Position numbers and translations under genes: made by a program. Below are positions 63,826 to 64,000 of a stretch of 64,000 bases of DNA, piece after piece. The notes below the pieces were generated by a model. It was not told the origin of the DNA, did not search any database, and saw nothing but the letters and a program-made list of their open reading frames with translations. Origin of the DNA: Pisaster brevispinus (lineage: Eukaryota > Echinodermata > Asteroidea > Forcipulatida > Asteriidae); assembly GCA_023634235.1 (NCBI GenBank), contig JAMKCF010000019.1, positions 3,844,001 to 3,908,000 on the forward strand. Direction: 5' to 3'. The first letter of the stretch is position 1. The number at the start of each line of letters is the position of its first letter.

Positions 63826-64000
63826 TATGTAATTTCTATGGTTACTCTTGCAGTTAAACAACCTTCAAACAAGCACAAACAATGGAATTATTTACCATAT
63901 AATATCAGTAGTTTCCAACACTCCTACCCCTGCAAATCAAACTTTGTTGGCTTACTTGGGAACCAGGATCTAGTGGAACCTTCCGGTATGTATGTAATTT
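63741..64000. repeat. Direct duplication, 165-bp period, at window end
   Basis: 63741-63835 (CAGTAGTTTCCAACACTCCT...) recurs apparently without change at 63906-64000, including the exon-like end and donor. The second copy runs off the window. Confidence 0.9.

Overview
This is eukaryotic, intron-rich DNA from an invertebrate deuterostome. An echinoderm, perhaps a sea star, is my best guess. The reasons are a semaphorin/plexin-type receptor gene with small exons and canonical GT-AG introns, a Bel/Pao retrotransposon, a Penelope-like element, and short dispersed repeats of kinds I associate with echinoderms (species not provable from sequence alone).

Layout. 1-3667: 3' half of a Bel/Pao LTR retrotransposon (intact pol end plus probable 3' LTR). 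3668-18234: no recognised gene; MITEs, nested repeats, and a diverged ~150-bp satellite (about 13.0-16.5 kb) carrying an inserted TIR element. 18304-62136 (+): one gene of 27 coding exons that I could chain with consistent splice phases into a 1607-residue open reading frame. 62137-64000: 3' flank, ending in an incomplete 165-bp direct duplication that includes an unidentified exon-like segment.

The gene encodes a single-pass receptor tyrosine kinase. In order it has a signal peptide, Sema domain, PSI1, a plexin-type IPT-like region, PSI2, a second IPT-like region, PSI3, four IPT domains, one transmembrane helix, a juxtamembrane segment, a complete MET/RON-type kinase with twin activation-loop tyrosines, and a short tail with a YANV (Grb2-type) site. 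The three-PSI stalk is that of plexins, whereas vertebrate MET/RON have one PSI and four IPTs. The gene therefore looks like a plexin ectodomain carried on a MET-type kinase, and this is the main biological finding.

The introns hold most of the window: a Penelope-like element with inverted ends and a hammerhead-like ribozyme core, a ~4.6-kb array of 59-bp units (about 78 copies), several smaller minisatellites, foldback and TIR elements, degenerate LINE ends, and a solo LTR nested in a MITE. One TIR element, filled with palindromic GGCGTTATAACGCC units, inserted 10 bp after a splice donor without destroying it.

No searches could be run. Exon coordinates rest on reading frame, splice consensus, phase and family motifs; the exon 8/exon 9 junction is the weakest link.
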